In this document: piece by piece, positions 44,135 through 52,484 of the stretch | Position numbering within the stretch: the first letter of the stretch is position 1 | Layout of the letters: each line of letters starts with the position of its first letter | Source: Clostridium sp. CF012 | Lineage (GTDB): Bacteria > Bacillota > Clostridia > Clostridiales > Clostridiaceae | Direction of reading: 5' to 3' | Assembly: GCF_018861755.1 (NCBI RefSeq) | Contig: NZ_JAHLEF010000012.1 | Coordinates: 1 to 64,000 of the forward strand | Length of the DNA stretch: 64,000 nucleotides | The notes under the pieces: generated by a model | What the model saw: only the letters and a program-made list of their open reading frames with translations | Told to the model about the DNA's origin: nothing | Database searches by the model: none | Position numbers and translations under genes: made by a program

Positions 44135-44169
44135 ACAATACTTATTATAATATTTATAATAAGTATTGT
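44135..44169. promoter_or_regulatory. Operator-like palindrome 2 for the ROK gene
   Basis: ACAATACTTATTATA and TATAATAAGTATTGT form a perfect 15-bp inverted repeat around ATATT. The inner half-sites equal those of palindrome 1; the two centres are 79 bp apart. Confidence 0.65.
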
Positions 44170-44204
44170 CAATTGTTACACAATCTATCCTGCCTAAATA
44201 AAAA

Positions 44205-44250
44205 ACACCTATATAACAGATAAATCTGAAATCTAGATGTTTAATGGTGT
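44205..44250 (-). terminator. Likely terminator of mltG
   Basis: ACACC (44205-44209) pairs with GGTGT (44246-44250), with internal AACA/TGTT and CAGAT/ATCTG pairs. On the minus strand TTTTTTA follows. It lies 7 bp past the mltG-like stop codon. Confidence 0.55.
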
Positions 44251-44256
44251 ATTTAT

Positions 44257-45063
44257 TTATTTGATATATAAAGCTACATTCTTAACATGCTCAGCATAGG
44301 TTTTAGCAAATATATGCTCATTAGTCTTACTATTTAATACATAATAAAGAAAATCAGTATTTGCGGGGTGAATAGCAGCATTTATTGGCTTTGTTCCCGG
44401 ATTACATATTGGTGATGGTGGCAGACCTTTGTTTAAGTAGGTATTATAAGGGGATTGTACTGCTAAGTCTTTATTGTATAGCTTTTCTTTATGTCCAATT
44501 ACATATAGAATTGTCGCATCGATTTGCAAGGGCATATTTTTATTTAATCTATTGTAAATAACACTTGCTATCTTTGTCCTGTCCACATCTTTTGCTGCTT
44601 CCTTTTCTATTAAAGATGCTGTTATTACAATATTTCTTATACTCAGTTTGTTTTTAATTATATAACTTTTTTTAGATTCGATATTCATTTCAAAACCTTC
44701 AAGCATTTTATTTATAATTGTTTTACTTGATACATTCTTTGGAAAAGAATATGTGGCAGGATATAAGAAGCCATCTAACTTATGTTTATCATTTGGCACC
44801 CCTTTTAAAAACCAGTAATTATTGTCTGTCCAGTTTTGAACTTTTTCTGTAAAATCTTTTTCTGTAACCAATCCTGATTTCTCCAATTTTTGTCCTATTT
44901 CTTTATTTGAATATCCCTCAGGTATTGTAACCGTTACTGTATTAACTTTTTTATCTACCTTATTTCCTAAGTTAAATATTCCATATGATGCTAAAACAAC
45001 AACAACAACAACAACAATAATTATAAATATAGATTTTTTAAATTTCATAATTATATGGTTCAT
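44257..45063 (-). CDS. mltG: Endolytic murein transglycosylase MltG (YceG-like)
   Basis: A 268-residue membrane-anchored lytic transglycosylase that cuts nascent glycan strands. A single helix spans ~10-30 (IIIVVVVVVVLASYGIF). A LysM-like subdomain follows (VTIPEGYSNKEIGQKLEKSG). The YceG catalytic domain has YPATYSFPKN, ASLIEKEA (catalytic Glu), VIYNRLNKNMPLQIDATILY and SPYNTYLNKGLPPSPICNPG. GAGGTAATT precedes the ATG. It is shorter than many orthologs (~340) but domain-complete. It is monocistronic. Confidence 0.93.
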   Translation of the reverse strand: MNHIIMKFKKSIFIIIVVVVVVVLASYGIFNLGNKVDKKVNTVTVTIPEGYSNKEIGQKLEKSGLVTEKDFTEKVQNWTDNNYWFLKGVPNDKHKLDGFLYPATYSFPKNVSSKTIINKMLEGFEMNIESKKSYIIKNKLSIRNIVITASLIEKEAAKDVDRTKIASVIYNRLNKNMPLQIDATILYVIGHKEKLYNKDLAVQSPYNTYLNKGLPPSPICNPGTKPINAAIHPANTDFLYYVLNSKTNEHIFAKTYAEHVKNVALYIK

Positions 45064-45357
45064 AATTACCTCAACTCAACTCAGTGGTTGATAAGAACCA
45101 GTTTCAACTCCTTTTTATTGTTAAATCTATTTTTAGTATAACATATATGAAGAACATCATTATTTAATATTCTAAGAACGAATTTGCTTAAAAGCCTTGG
45201 TATAATAAAGAGATATGTATAAAACCTGTAAAATCCTATTAGAACAAGCATAATATTACATTATAATCCTTTATTTTATTATATTACTCAAAATATTATA
45301 AGTAAAATCAATTCTACAACATAAAACACTAAGTAATCTTATGTAAAAATAAATACT

Positions 45358-45386
45358 TTGTCGTTTCTTGTAATTTAGTGTATAAT
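45358..45386 (+). promoter_or_regulatory. Sigma-A-type promoter of a small gene
   Basis: TTGTCG (45358-45363), a 17-bp spacer and TATAAT (45381-45386), 54 bp before the ATG at 45440. The rest of the 376-bp gap 45064-45439 is AT-rich, and I see nothing else in it. Confidence 0.75.
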
Positions 45387-45439
45387 AATCCTATGAAATA
45401 AATTTACTATACTAATTAAACCTTTTGGAGATGAAATAT

Positions 45440-45637
45440 ATGACTAACAGCAAAAATATCAAATTAAGTATATTTTTATATAGATATATGAATCAGTTAA
45501 TTACAAAAAATCATTATTTTAAAAAAGAAAAAACCAGTGACATGAATGATAGTTTCAAGGAAGAATTGAAACAACATTTTAGAACATTAGCCATGATTAA
45601 TAAAAATAGTACTGAATTAGAATGTAGCAATAGATAG
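45440..45637 (+). CDS. Small hypothetical protein, 65 aa
   Basis: A 65-residue basic protein (MTNSKNIKLSIFLYRYMNQL) with no recognised domain, signal or membrane helix. Support for a real gene is good: a near-consensus promoter, GGAGATGAAATAT before the ATG, and a strong terminator right after the stop. The longer frame from 45425 has no proper site. Its position opposite the spoVA operon gives no functional clue. Confidence 0.7.
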   Translation: MTNSKNIKLSIFLYRYMNQLITKNHYFKKEKTSDMNDSFKEELKQHFRTLAMINKNSTELECSNR

Positions 45638-45664
45638 CTGTGAGTAATATTCACAGTTTTTTTT
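45638..45664 (+). terminator. Terminator of the 65-aa gene
   Basis: CTGTGA (45638-45643) pairs with TCACAG (45651-45656), followed by eight T residues. Confidence 0.9.
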
Positions 45665-45675
45665 AATTTAAATAA

Positions 45676-45698
45676 AAAAGAGCCTTATTGGCTCTTTT
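45676..45698. terminator. Terminator of the spoVA operon (bidirectional)
   Basis: AAAAGAGCC (45676-45684) pairs with GGCTCTTTT (45690-45698). On the minus strand TTATTTAAATT follows. It lies 38 bp past the last DUF1657 stop codon. Confidence 0.88.
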
Positions 45699-45735
45699 AT
45701 TTATTGGTATAATTTCTGCAGATTCTCTTTCTTTA

Positions 45736-45936
45736 CTACTTATATTGTGGTTCTTGTGACTTAATATATTCCTGTCTTCCCTTTAAAACCTCCAGTGCAG
45801 AATCAAGTTGTTCTCCTAATTGTTTAAAATCGTTTTTTGCTTGCTGATCTTCTGTTTCTAAAGAAAAAGTCTTCATTGTAGCAGAAGCGCTTTGTATTCC
45901 AGCAATTGCTTGTTGCATTTGAGTTCCTACAGTCAT
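45736..45936 (-). CDS. DUF1657 small protein (end of spoVA operon)
   Basis: A 66-residue helical protein of the DUF1657 family: MTVGTQMQQAIAGIQSASAT, FSLETEDQQAKNDF, QEPQYK. The ending EPQYK is shared with the other DUF1657 protein of this operon at 48701-48907. In the transposon-borne spoVA2mob operon of heat-resistant Bacillus spores, DUF1657 genes flank DUF421 and spoVAC/AD/AEb in the same way. AAAGGAGGTGAAAAC-ATG precedes it. The molecular role is unknown. Confidence 0.9.
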   Translation of the reverse strand: MTVGTQMQQAIAGIQSASATMKTFSLETEDQQAKNDFKQLGEQLDSALEVLKGRQEYIKSQEPQYK

Positions 45937-45959
45937 GTTTTCACCTCCTTTAAATATAT

Positions 45960-46313
45960 TTATCCTTTAGGTTTAAATATTATGGCCGCAATAAACCCAA
46001 ATATTATTGCGGCAGAAACTCCCGAACTTACCGTTTTAAACATACCAGTAAATATGCCTATAAATCCCGTTTTTTCAGCGTCAATTAGGGCCCCTGTTAC
46101 AAGAGTATTTCCAAAGCTACTTATAGGCACAAATGCACCTGCACCCGCAAGTTTTACTAAAGGCTCATATAAACCGAGTCCTCCTAAAATTGCCCCAATT
46201 ACAACTAATGTGCAGGTAGTATGTGCAGGGGTAATCTTTAATATATCCATTATAAGTTGCCCAATAACACAAATTAGACCACCTATTACAAATGCATAAA
46301 TAAACTTTTCCAT
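45960..46313 (-). CDS. spoVAE: Stage V sporulation protein AE (SpoVAEb)
   Basis: A 117-residue protein with about four membrane helices and the SpoVA core VGGLxC-type motifs (GGLICVIGQLIMD, LVVIGAILGGLGLYEPLVKL, AGAGAFVPISSFGNTLVTGA). It is part of the SpoVA channel that moves dipicolinic acid across the spore inner membrane during sporulation and germination. The frame opens with an in-frame GTG, but GAGGTT plus spacing favours the ATG at 46313. It follows spoVAD by 18 bp. Confidence 0.93.
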   Translation of the reverse strand: MEKFIYAFVIGGLICVIGQLIMDILKITPAHTTCTLVVIGAILGGLGLYEPLVKLAGAGAFVPISSFGNTLVTGALIDAEKTGFIGIFTGMFKTVSSGVSAAIIFGFIAAIIFKPKG

Positions 46314-46331
46314 TAACCTCACACCTCTTTT

Positions 46332-47333
46332 TTACATTTCTATTGAAACTGCATGAGCAATACAAGGTATACTTTCCTTTTGTTGATACGATATTGGGGA
46401 CATTAAAGCACCTGTTGCAACAATTAATATTCTCTTTAATTCTCCTCTATTCATACGGTTGAGAAAATGCCCATAAGTTACAGTAGCAGAACAGCCACAG
46501 CCACTACCGCCAGAAAAAACTGGTTGATCCTTTTTATATATTAAAAGTCCACAGTCTGTAAATATATCTGATGGCATTTCGATGCCATGGGCTTTTAATA
46601 AACTGATAGCAAGTTCATGTCCTACCTTGCCTAAATCACCAGTAGCGATAAGGTCATAATAGGAGGCATCAATATTTAAATCTCTAAAATGTGCTTCAAT
46701 GGTGTCTACCGCCGCTGGAGCCATAGCCGCTCCCATGTTAAATGGATCTGAAATCCCCATATCTATTACTCTTCCTATGGTAGCAGAAGTTATTTTAGGT
46801 CCAACTCCTTCTTCTCCAAGTACTGCCGCTCCAGCTCCCGTTACTGTCCATTGGGCAGTAGGGGGTTTTTGTCCACCATACTCTGTAGGATATCTAAATT
46901 GTTTTTCTGCAGCTGCATTATGGCTACTTGCAGATGCTATAACATATTTAGCTGACTTACTTTCTATCAATTGAGCTGCTAGTGCCAAACTTTCCATAGA
47001 GCTAGAACATGCGCCAAAGACTCCTAAAAAAGGGATCCCCAAACTTCGCGCAGTAAAACTACTAGAGATAATCTGATCCATCAAGTCGCCACTTATAAAA
47101 AAATTGATATCTTCTTTTTTAATATTTGATTTTTTAATTGCTCTTTCGCAAGCATGCTCTAGAAGAACCTTTTCTGCCTTTTCATAGCTATCTTGTCCAA
47201 GCCATAGATCTTCGTGAAGTATATCAAAGTCTTCAGCTAAAGCACCATTGGCTTCAAAAGGACCACCAACTGCGGCTGATGCTAGTATTGTAGGTTTAGA
47301 ATTGAAAATCCATGATTGATGTCCTTTAAGCAT
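46332..47333 (-). CDS. spoVAD: Stage V sporulation protein AD
   Basis: A 333-residue peripheral protein with the thiolase-like fold of SpoVAD, which binds dipicolinic acid at the outer face of the inner spore membrane. Typical motifs are WIFNSKPTILASAAVGGPFE, GVFGACSSSMESLALAA, SHNAAAEKQFRYPTEYG and GGSGCGCSATVTYGHFLN. The Cys in GACSSS corresponds to the thiolase nucleophile position, although SpoVAD is not thought to be a thiolase. The ATG directly follows the spoVAC stop. Confidence 0.95.
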   Translation of the reverse strand: MLKGHQSWIFNSKPTILASAAVGGPFEANGALAEDFDILHEDLWLGQDSYEKAEKVLLEHACERAIKKSNIKKEDINFFISGDLMDQIISSSFTARSLGIPFLGVFGACSSSMESLALAAQLIESKSAKYVIASASSHNAAAEKQFRYPTEYGGQKPPTAQWTVTGAGAAVLGEEGVGPKITSATIGRVIDMGISDPFNMGAAMAPAAVDTIEAHFRDLNIDASYYDLIATGDLGKVGHELAISLLKAHGIEMPSDIFTDCGLLIYKKDQPVFSGGSGCGCSATVTYGHFLNRMNRGELKRILIVATGALMSPISYQQKESIPCIAHAVSIEM

Positions 47334-47813
47334 CTACATCCCTCCTAGCCAAATTATTGTGATTCTTATGGTAGCAACCACAAATGCAGAAAAAACCCCA
47401 TAGACAATGATTGCTCCGGCAAGTCTAAACATATTACCAGCTACACCAAGTACATATCCCTCGCTTCTATGCTCAATTGCGGCAGAAGCTATGGAATTAG
47501 CAAAACCTGTAATTGGAACACCAGTTCCAGAACCAGCCCATTGACCAATATGATCGAAAACTCCAAGTCCAGTAAGCAAAGCTGAAACAAAGATTAATAC
47601 TGTTAAAGTTGGGCTAACTGCTGTTTTTTCATTAAAATTAAAGTAGGTGATAAAAAACAACTGTAGTCCTTGACCAATGGCACATATGATACCACCTACA
47701 AGGAAGGCTTTAAGACAATTTTTAAAAATAGGTCTTTTAGGTTCTACTTTTTTTACTAATTTATCATATTGCAACTGAACTGGCGTTAGTTTTTTCTTTT
47801 TCATATTTGACAT
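47334..47813 (-). CDS. spoVAC: Stage V sporulation protein AC
   Basis: A 159-residue membrane protein of the SpoVA complex, which in Bacillus acts as a mechanosensitive channel for dipicolinic acid. The N-terminal cytoplasmic region reads YDKLVKKVEPKRPIFKNCLK. It is followed by GGIICAIGQGLQLFF, TALLTGLGVFDHIGQWAGSG-type motifs and GTGVPITGFANSIASAAIEH. AGAGGGTG precedes the ATG. It lies 13 bp after DUF421 and abuts spoVAD. Confidence 0.95.
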   Translation of the reverse strand: MSNMKKKKLTPVQLQYDKLVKKVEPKRPIFKNCLKAFLVGGIICAIGQGLQLFFITYFNFNEKTAVSPTLTVLIFVSALLTGLGVFDHIGQWAGSGTGVPITGFANSIASAAIEHRSEGYVLGVAGNMFRLAGAIIVYGVFSAFVVATIRITIIWLGGM

Positions 47814-47826
47814 TATTTCACACCCT

Positions 47827-48687
47827 CTAACGTAATAAATAGGGTTCTAATTTTTCTAGGATATCCCCTAAATTTTCAGTATTTTTTAAGTACATGGACT
47901 TAGCTTCTTCATTTTTCGTTTCTAAAGAAAAGGACATAAGGTCAGCCTGGCATTTTTGAATACTGGCATATAGCATTTCTTTAATCTGTGATTTTGGGAC
48001 TTGTATCATATCATCAAAAAGATCCAGATATAAATCTCCAGAGGAATCTACTTGGCCAATAAAAACATTTTCTAGTGCTACTCCTTTGTTTTCAAGTTCT
48101 GTTTTAAGCCAACCTTGATTTAATCCAATATTGGTAAGACCCTCATTCAACATATTTCCATCTAAAATTACTGTCTGTGATTCAGTCTTAGATGCAACTT
48201 TTTCTCCTAAATCATATGGGGTAACAGGTCTTTTATCAGCTTTTAAACTAACATTGATATCTCCGGTTGTTTCCATAACAGCAAATTCAACATCAGCTAA
48301 ATTAAATGCCTTTTGACAGCGTAATTCTTGTAGGAACCTTTGCCCCGTCATTTTTTCTTTTGCTAAATTATCTTCCATGACTTTACCATTTTTAATTAAG
48401 ACTCGTTCCTTACCATTTAGTATGTTATAAATCCATTTACTTTTCATAGAAGCATAATCTAAAATTATAGGTATTAATGCCCAAATGGCTAGTGTAGTTA
48501 ATCCAAAATAAATATTGGTAATGATACCCAATGAAATTAAAGTAACTATCAGAGCAATTACTACATAAGAAATAAAATCAAAGGGAGTAAATCTAGATAT
48601 GTTTCTTTTCTTCATAACCCTTGTTAAAACTAATGTTAAAAAAAATAAAATTATTGAGTTTAATAATATTATTAACCAAGTATTCAT
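47827..48687 (-). CDS. DUF421 (YetF-like) protein with C-terminal DUF1657-like segment
   Basis: A 286-residue protein. Three N-terminal helices are followed by the DUF421 cytoplasmic domain (FTPFDFISYVVIALIV, GQRFLQELRCQKAFNLADVE, VEFAVMETTGDINV). The last ~55 residues (MLYASIQKCQADLMSFSLET, then KNEEAKSMYLKNTENL) resemble DUF1657 closely, so the protein looks like a DUF421-DUF1657 fusion. The start at 48687 is favoured over the adjacent ATG by spacing from GAGGTG. YetF-type genes are standard in spoVA2mob-like operons and are linked to spore heat resistance there. Confidence 0.87.
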   Translation of the reverse strand: MNTWLIILLNSIILFFLTLVLTRVMKKRNISRFTPFDFISYVVIALIVTLISLGIITNIYFGLTTLAIWALIPIILDYASMKSKWIYNILNGKERVLIKNGKVMEDNLAKEKMTGQRFLQELRCQKAFNLADVEFAVMETTGDINVSLKADKRPVTPYDLGEKVASKTESQTVILDGNMLNEGLTNIGLNQGWLKTELENKGVALENVFIGQVDSSGDLYLDLFDDMIQVPKSQIKEMLYASIQKCQADLMSFSLETKNEEAKSMYLKNTENLGDILEKLEPYLLR

Positions 48688-48700
48688 CATTTCACCTCAC

Positions 48701-48907
48701 TTAGTCACCTTTATATTGAGGTTCTTGAAACTCCATAGAACCTACTCTTTTTTCTAAATCTATTTTAATTTTATTTATTTCTTGGAATGCCTCAGTATAA
48801 ATCACTCTAGCATCTTCATCCCTTTCTTGTAATGAATACAGTCTTAAAGTAGCAACAGACCCCTCTAATGTGGCTAATGTTTGTTTTACCTTAGAAATAA
48901 CAGTCAC
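48701..48907 (-). CDS. DUF1657 small protein (start of spoVA operon), GTG start
   Basis: A 68-residue DUF1657 protein: MTVISKVKQTLATLEGSVAT, YSLQERDEDARVIY, ending EFQEPQYKGD. The frame is open further upstream, but AGGAGGTTTCCAT lies just before GTG at 48907, and starting there gives the family's usual length and MTV start. An ATG overlapping that GTG is out of frame. It is the first gene of the spoVA-type operon. I found no convincing sigma-G promoter in the upstream gap, although one would be expected. Confidence 0.88.
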   Translation of the reverse strand: MTVISKVKQTLATLEGSVATLRLYSLQERDEDARVIYTEAFQEINKIKIDLEKRVGSMEFQEPQYKGD

Positions 48908-49041
48908 ATGGAAACCTCCTTTTAAAAATAAATTAATTTCTAACATAGTTTAACTAATATACATAGATATAATTCACTTATGTTAAAATTAAATATTCTT
49001 AATAAGCTCTGCAGTTTTAATTCCCAACTTTTTTGTATTAA

Positions 49042-49080
49042 AAAAGATGACTCTTATTCTATGAACAGAAATCATCTTTT
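49042..49080 (-). terminator. Terminator-like hairpin upstream of the spoVA operon
   Basis: AAAAGATGA (49042-49050) pairs with TCATCTTTT (49072-49080). On the minus strand TTTTTTAATAC follows. It would end the transcript of the small gene at 49190-49387. Confidence 0.7.
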
Positions 49081-49189
49081 CAATTCCATATAGTTTTTTC
49101 AAGTTGCAAATAAAAGTTACAGATTACATGACGTATCGCTATTATCTTAATAAAATTATGCCTTATAATAATTGAATAAGGATACCTAG

Positions 49190-49387
49190 CTAATATTGCC
49201 CTCCCTCATGTGTATTTAATAATTCTTGCAATTTCTTAGCTTGCATTGCAGATTGTTCTGCAAATTCCTTGAATGTATTACTCACTGCTTCTTCTGATAC
49301 TTCTCTTGCAAATGATTGATAGTCTCTAACATTTTCTTGGGCATCTAATAATTTTTTCATAATAGTATCTCTAGTGTTCATTTCCAT
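49190..49387 (-). CDS. Small helical protein, 65 aa
   Basis: A 65-residue amphipathic helical protein (MEMNTRDTIMKKLLDAQENV, FAREVSEEAVSNTFKEFAEQ) that I do not recognise. The pattern of E, F and A residues recalls small ferritin-like or spore-associated helical proteins. AAGGAGTGATTATA precedes the ATG at 49387. It sits between the spoVA operon and cotJ, so sporulation expression is plausible (inference). Confidence 0.7.
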   Translation of the reverse strand: MEMNTRDTIMKKLLDAQENVRDYQSFAREVSEEAVSNTFKEFAEQSAMQAKKLQELLNTHEGGQY

Positions 49388-49612
49388 TATAATCACTCCT
49401 TCGATACTATTTTTAACAAAAGTTTTCTTTTTATGTATTTTAGTTTTATAATTTTTTATAAATATAATCTATTTAATGAATGGGAATATATAATGAACTT
49501 TTGGTCATTATAATATTTAAAGATCATTAAAATAAATATATGTTTTTAAGCTTTTAATTTTAGATTAGTTTTTGTACCTTAAAATATATATTAGCAAGAA
49601 AGGTGAAATAAT

Positions 49613-49744
49613 ATGAGCAATAAGTTAAATGTAACTAAAAGTAAAATGGCTAAATTAGGAATTAAGAAAAATGAGCAAAATGACTATGAATATATTGATC
49701 CTGAGGATAAAAACAAATCTAAATATAAATCTGTTAAAAAATAA
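49613..49744 (+). CDS. 43-aa Lys-rich small protein
   Basis: A 43-codon ORF, MSNKLNVTKSKMAKLGIKKN followed by EQNDYEYIDPEDKNKSK. It has AAAGGTGAAATAAT before the ATG and a 15-bp terminator 3 bp after the stop, both arguing for a real gene. No family was recognised. It is highly charged and probably unstructured. It is the only plus-strand gene between the spoVA and cotJ operons. Confidence 0.6.
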   Translation: MSNKLNVTKSKMAKLGIKKNEQNDYEYIDPEDKNKSKYKSVKK

Positions 49745-49747
49745 AAA

Positions 49748-49788
49748 AAATATATAGTTGTTAAAGGAAATTCAACAACTATATATTT
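49748..49788. terminator. Bidirectional terminator between the 43-aa gene and cotJC
   Basis: AAATATATAGTTGTT (49748-49762) pairs perfectly with AACAACTATATATTT (49774-49788), followed by TT on the plus strand. It serves both convergent genes. Confidence 0.88.
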
Positions 49789-49795
49789 TTAAACT

Positions 49796-50386
49796 TTAAA
49801 CTGGTTTATGCATTATAAACAAATGTGGTTCTTGTAGATAATCCTGAACAATTCTTAACGCTTCACCGAATCTTTGATAATGAACAACTTCTCTTTCACG
49901 TAAGAACTTCAAAGGTTCTATTACATCTGGATCATCAGCCATACTAATTAGATATTCGTAGGTAGCCCTTGCCTTCTGTTCTGCGGCTAAATTTTCAGTA
50001 AGATCTACAATTGGGTCTCCTTTTGATTGTAGATACGAGGCATTAAAAGGAACACCTGAAGCACTTACAGGGTATATTCCTCTACCATGGTCAGCATAGT
50101 ATCCACTCATGCCGCCCTTTTGAATTTCCTCAAGAGTTGCACATTTCATTAGCTGCCTAACCATAGCACCAACCATTTCTAAATGAGCTAGTTCTTCAGT
50201 GCCAATGTCATTACAGGTTGCTATAGCTTGGGAAGTTATCATAGAAAATCTCTGACTTAAGTATCTTAATGATGCACCCAGCTCACCATCAGGTCCTCCA
50301 TACTGAGTGATAATAATTTTTGCCATTTCAGGATTAGGAGTTTTAATTTTTACCGGATATTCTAAAAACTTATCGTATGTCCACAT
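49796..50386 (-). CDS. cotJC: Spore coat protein CotJC (manganese-catalase-like)
   Basis: A 196-residue protein of the manganese catalase family deposited in the inner spore coat. Ligand-rich helices include GGPDGELGASLRYLSQRF, IGTEELAHLEMVG, LAAEQKARATYEYL and LREREVVHYQRFGEAL. The E...ExxH pattern for the di-metal site is intact. It is the third gene of cotJABC, 3 bp after cotJB, starting after AAGGAGG inside the end of cotJB. Confidence 0.95.
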   Translation of the reverse strand: MWTYDKFLEYPVKIKTPNPEMAKIIITQYGGPDGELGASLRYLSQRFSMITSQAIATCNDIGTEELAHLEMVGAMVRQLMKCATLEEIQKGGMSGYYADHGRGIYPVSASGVPFNASYLQSKGDPIVDLTENLAAEQKARATYEYLISMADDPDVIEPLKFLREREVVHYQRFGEALRIVQDYLQEPHLFIMHKPV

Positions 50387-50389
50387 AAA

Positions 50390-50677
50390 TTACACTTCCT
50401 CCTTTTCAAACATAAAATTAGCTTCATTTTCCCAAGGCCATGGTTCATCTTTCCATTGCCATGGGAAAGGGCTTAAGGAGTCAAGTTGAGTTAGCATTCC
50501 GTAATTCATATCATAGTTTTCTTTGAGTCCTCTCCATTGCATAATATATTTATTATACTCTACAATAGCTTCTCTATCCAATGGATGAGTATTAAGAAAC
50601 AAAGCTAAGTCTACCAGCATAAATCTTGTAGTACTAATCTGTTTTAACATTTCCATTTTATTCATTTCGTTTCTCAT
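50390..50677 (-). CDS. cotJB: Spore coat protein CotJB
   Basis: A 95-residue coat protein. Family motifs are LKQISTTRFMLVDLALFLNT, HPLDREAIVEYN and PFPWQWKDEPWPWE. The start at 50677 overlaps the cotJA stop by ATGA and has AAAGGAGCGAACCAA before it; the frame's ATG 12 codons upstream was rejected. CotJ proteins assemble into the spore coat under mother-cell control. Confidence 0.94.
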   Translation of the reverse strand: MRNEMNKMEMLKQISTTRFMLVDLALFLNTHPLDREAIVEYNKYIMQWRGLKENYDMNYGMLTQLDSLSPFPWQWKDEPWPWENEANFMFEKEEV

Positions 50678-50931
50678 TTGGTTCGCTCCTTTTGCATTGT
50701 TTCCAATTGACAAGGTCTACTTTTTTTATCCTCAGCTTTGTATGGGCTAAAGAGTTCGGGGAAAGCAGTTCCTCTACTTAGTGCATCAATTGGTGTAAAC
50801 AGAGCACAAAGGAATTGGTATGGAACATAGGCAGCAGCTAATCTAACGTTTTCAATTACGGTTTCTTGTGGTATGCAACTACTCATTGCTTGGTTTTGCG
50901 GTATTTTTTTTCCCATTTCATTCTGTTTCAA
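50674..50931 (-). CDS. cotJA: Spore coat-associated protein CotJA
   Basis: An 85-residue protein with the CotJA core VRLAAAYVPYQFLCALFTPI, then DALSRGTAFPELFSPY. The start is TTG at 50931 (six bases after GGAGG); an ATG five codons later has no site. The upstream gap carries CATATTATA on the minus strand, the -10 pattern of mother-cell sigma factors, but I do not see a matching AC at 16-17 bp, so no promoter is claimed. Confidence 0.92.
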   Translation of the reverse strand: MKQNEMGKKIPQNQAMSSCIPQETVIENVRLAAAYVPYQFLCALFTPIDALSRGTAFPELFSPYKAEDKKSRPCQLETMQKERTK

Positions 50932-50983
50932 TTTGAACCTCCAGAAAGTATTCAGTACATAATATAATATGCAAATATTGAAA

Positions 50984-51010
50984 AAAGGCTACCTAAGATA
51001 GGTAGCCTTT
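50984..51010 (-). terminator. Terminator of the collagen-like gene
   Basis: AAAGGCTACCTA (50984-50995) pairs with TAGGTAGCCTTT (50999-51010). On the minus strand TTT and AT-rich sequence follow. It lies 53 bp past the stop codon at 51063. Confidence 0.87.
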
Positions 51011-51062
51011 CAAGTTTGAATTTTTTTACAATATGCTACTTTTAAAATTCAACTTAATCCTA

Positions 51063-52263
<1,201 letters not shown>

Positions 52264-52334
52264 TAAAATGTTGACATTATCTCTTTATATAAGATGCTAT
52301 TATTTCCTTTGCATAATATATAATTTTGTCCATA

Positions 52335-52362
52335 TATAGTATGCAAGCACTTTAATTTACGT
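52335..52362 (-). promoter_or_regulatory. Sigma-K-type promoter of the collagen-like gene
   Basis: On the minus strand AC (52362-52361), a 17-bp spacer, then CATACTATA (52343-52335), matching the AC-N16/17-CATANNNTA pattern of late mother-cell genes. The start codon lies about 100 bp downstream. Confidence 0.65.
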
Positions 52363-52484
52363 TAACCAGATTTATTGAGAAATTTAAGAAAAATAAAAAA
52401 ATATAACATAGAAACTAATCATCCAAAATTTTTTGACTGATTAAATTTTGTGCTATATTTTTTTATTATAAATTTAATATATAT

